Shown here one piece after another: positions 4,498-5,384 of a stretch of 5,384 nt of DNA. Under the pieces are notes generated by a model that saw only the letters and a list, made by a program, of their open reading frames with translations, made no database searches and had not been told where the DNA came from. The stretch's first letter is position 1. Every line of letters begins with the position of its first letter. The DNA lies in contig DMQJ01000319.1 in the NCBI GenBank assembly GCA_003455715.1, positions 1 through 5,384 of the forward strand. The letters are read 5' to 3'. Source of the DNA: Acidimicrobiaceae bacterium. GTDB taxonomy: Bacteria; Actinomycetota; Acidimicrobiia; Acidimicrobiales; Ilumatobacteraceae. The position numbers and the translations under genes were made by a program.

Positions 4498-5384
4498 GTG
4501 GAAGAGCACAGCGACGGCGACGTCGAGACGACGACGACCGAGACCGAGGCTGCTGCCCCGGCCGACACCATGAACGGATTCGAGCAGTTGGGCCTGCGGC
4601 CCGAGCTGCTGCGGGCACTCGACGAGTTGGGTTATGAGGAGCCCACCCCGATTCAGCGCGAGACCATCCCGCCGCTGCTGGCGGGCAACGACATGGTGGG
4701 GCAGGCCGCTACCGGCACTGGCAAGACCGCGGCGTTCGCCCTGCCGGCGCTGCAGATGGTGAGTGGCGCGGCGGGTAAGCCCGTGGCGCTCGTGCTGGTT
4801 CCCACTCGCGAGCTGGCGATGCAGGTGAACGAGGCGTTCTTCCGTTACGGCCGCGATCTGCGCGCCACCTGCGTGCCGGTGTACGGCGGCCAACCCATCT
4901 TCCGCCAGCTGCAGGCGCTCGATCGCGGCGTGCATGTGGTGGTGGGTACCCCCGGCCGCGTGCTCGACCACATCGGCCGCGGTTCGCTGCCGCTCGACGA
5001 CATCCGCATGGTGGTGCTCGACGAGGCCGACGAGATGCTCGACATGGGCTTCGCCGACGACATCGAAACCATCCTCGATGCCGTCGAGTCGGCCACGGTC
5101 GATGCGCCCCAACAGCGCCAGACCGTGATGTTCTCGGCCACGATGCCGCCGCGCATCAACGCCATCGCCAAGAAGCACCTCACCGACCCCGTGCGCATCA
5201 ACGTCACCAAGGGCGACACGAAGGCCAGCAAGGGCAAGGTTCGCCAAGTGGCGTACGTCGTGCCCCGGGCACACAAGCCAGCCGCACTCGGCCGCGTGCT
5301 CGACATCGAGGCACCCGGCGGCGCGCTCGTGTTCTGCCGCACGCGCACGGAGGCGGCCGAGCCGGTGCGCTTCGAGCTCGCCGG
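4498..5384 (+). CDS. DEAD-box ATP-dependent RNA helicase (partial, runs off right edge)
   Basis: The visible 295 codons hold the whole first RecA-like domain and the start of the second. In order: Phe28 and PTPIQ (49-53) of the Q motif, ATGTGKT (71-77, Walker A), PTREL (102-106, motif Ia), GG (130-131, motif Ib), TPGR (151-154), DEAD (175-178, Walker B), SAT (213-215, motif III) and LVFCRT (277-282, motif IV). The catalytic arginines of motif VI and any C-terminal RNA-binding tail lie beyond the window. The family unwinds short RNA duplexes with ATP in the cytosol; DeaD/CsdA-type members assist ribosome assembly and mRNA turnover, often in the cold. Residues 2-24 form an acidic, Thr/Ala-rich disordered tail ahead of the core. 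If translation began instead at Met25 (4570), this tail would be absent. The subfamily cannot be fixed without the C-terminus. Confidence 0.93.
   Translation, partial: MEEHSDGDVETTTTETEAAAPADTMNGFEQLGLRPELLRALDELGYEEPTPIQRETIPPLLAGNDMVGQAATGTGKTAAFALPALQMVSGAAGKPVALVLVPTRELAMQVNEAFFRYGRDLRATCVPVYGGQPIFRQLQALDRGVHVVVGTPGRVLDHIGRGSLPLDDIRMVVLDEADEMLDMGFADDIETILDAVESATVDAPQQRQTVMFSATMPPRINAIAKKHLTDPVRINVTKGDTKASKGKVRQVAYVVPRAHKPAALGRVLDIEAPGGALVFCRTRTEAAEPVRFELA

Noticed and set aside
4474..4500. Earlier starts for the helicase at GTG 4474 or TTG 4459.
   Set aside because: Neither has a ribosome site upstream, GTG 4474 would lie inside the leader hairpin, and TTG 4459 overlaps the candidate -10 box.

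Overview
The window is GC-rich, strongly codon-biased bacterial chromosome. GTG starts, TAnnnT-type -10 candidates and an LPAC lipobox fit a high-GC Gram-positive, most likely Actinomycetota. Acidimicrobiia is a guess from general character only. No tRNA, rRNA, CRISPR array, insertion sequence or attachment site was recognised.

Layout, left to right. (1) Positions 1-106, minus strand: the first 35 codons of a secreted lipoprotein that runs off the left edge, overlapped by a long near-perfect inverted repeat (1-47). (2) Positions 150-1274, minus: a complete beta-ketoacyl-ACP synthase III-type enzyme, closest in my recollection to Pseudomonas PA3286 (FabH2). It lies 43 bp upstream of the lipoprotein gene in the same direction. 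(3) Positions 1275-1370: a 96-bp divergent control region with a 9-bp-arm palindrome and a possible -10 box for the synthase. (4) Positions 1371-4403, plus: a 1010-residue fusion of an APH-type small-molecule kinase, an M23 metallopeptidase domain and a class III PLP enzyme of the ammoniophospholyase (ETNPPL/PHYKPL-like) type, with all the family active-site residues I could check present. (5) Positions 4404-4497: an intergenic stretch with a weak hairpin, a candidate promoter and a small 5' leader hairpin. (6) Positions 4498 to the right edge, plus: a DEAD-box RNA helicase cut off in its second RecA-like domain. It opens at a GTG, not an ATG.

How they may work together. The fusion reads as a self-contained catabolic enzyme: the kinase would phosphorylate the hydroxyl of an amino alcohol, and the PLP domain would eliminate phosphate and ammonia to give an aldehyde. 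Hydroxylysine and ethanolamine are the known substrate types of this kinase/lyase logic. The M23 domain may supply the substrate from a peptide, but this is unproven. The synthase may share control with it through the divergent region, without an obvious metabolic link. The helicase looks like an independent housekeeping or stress gene. The most noteworthy item is the three-domain fusion with an apparently active but cytosolic M23 module.
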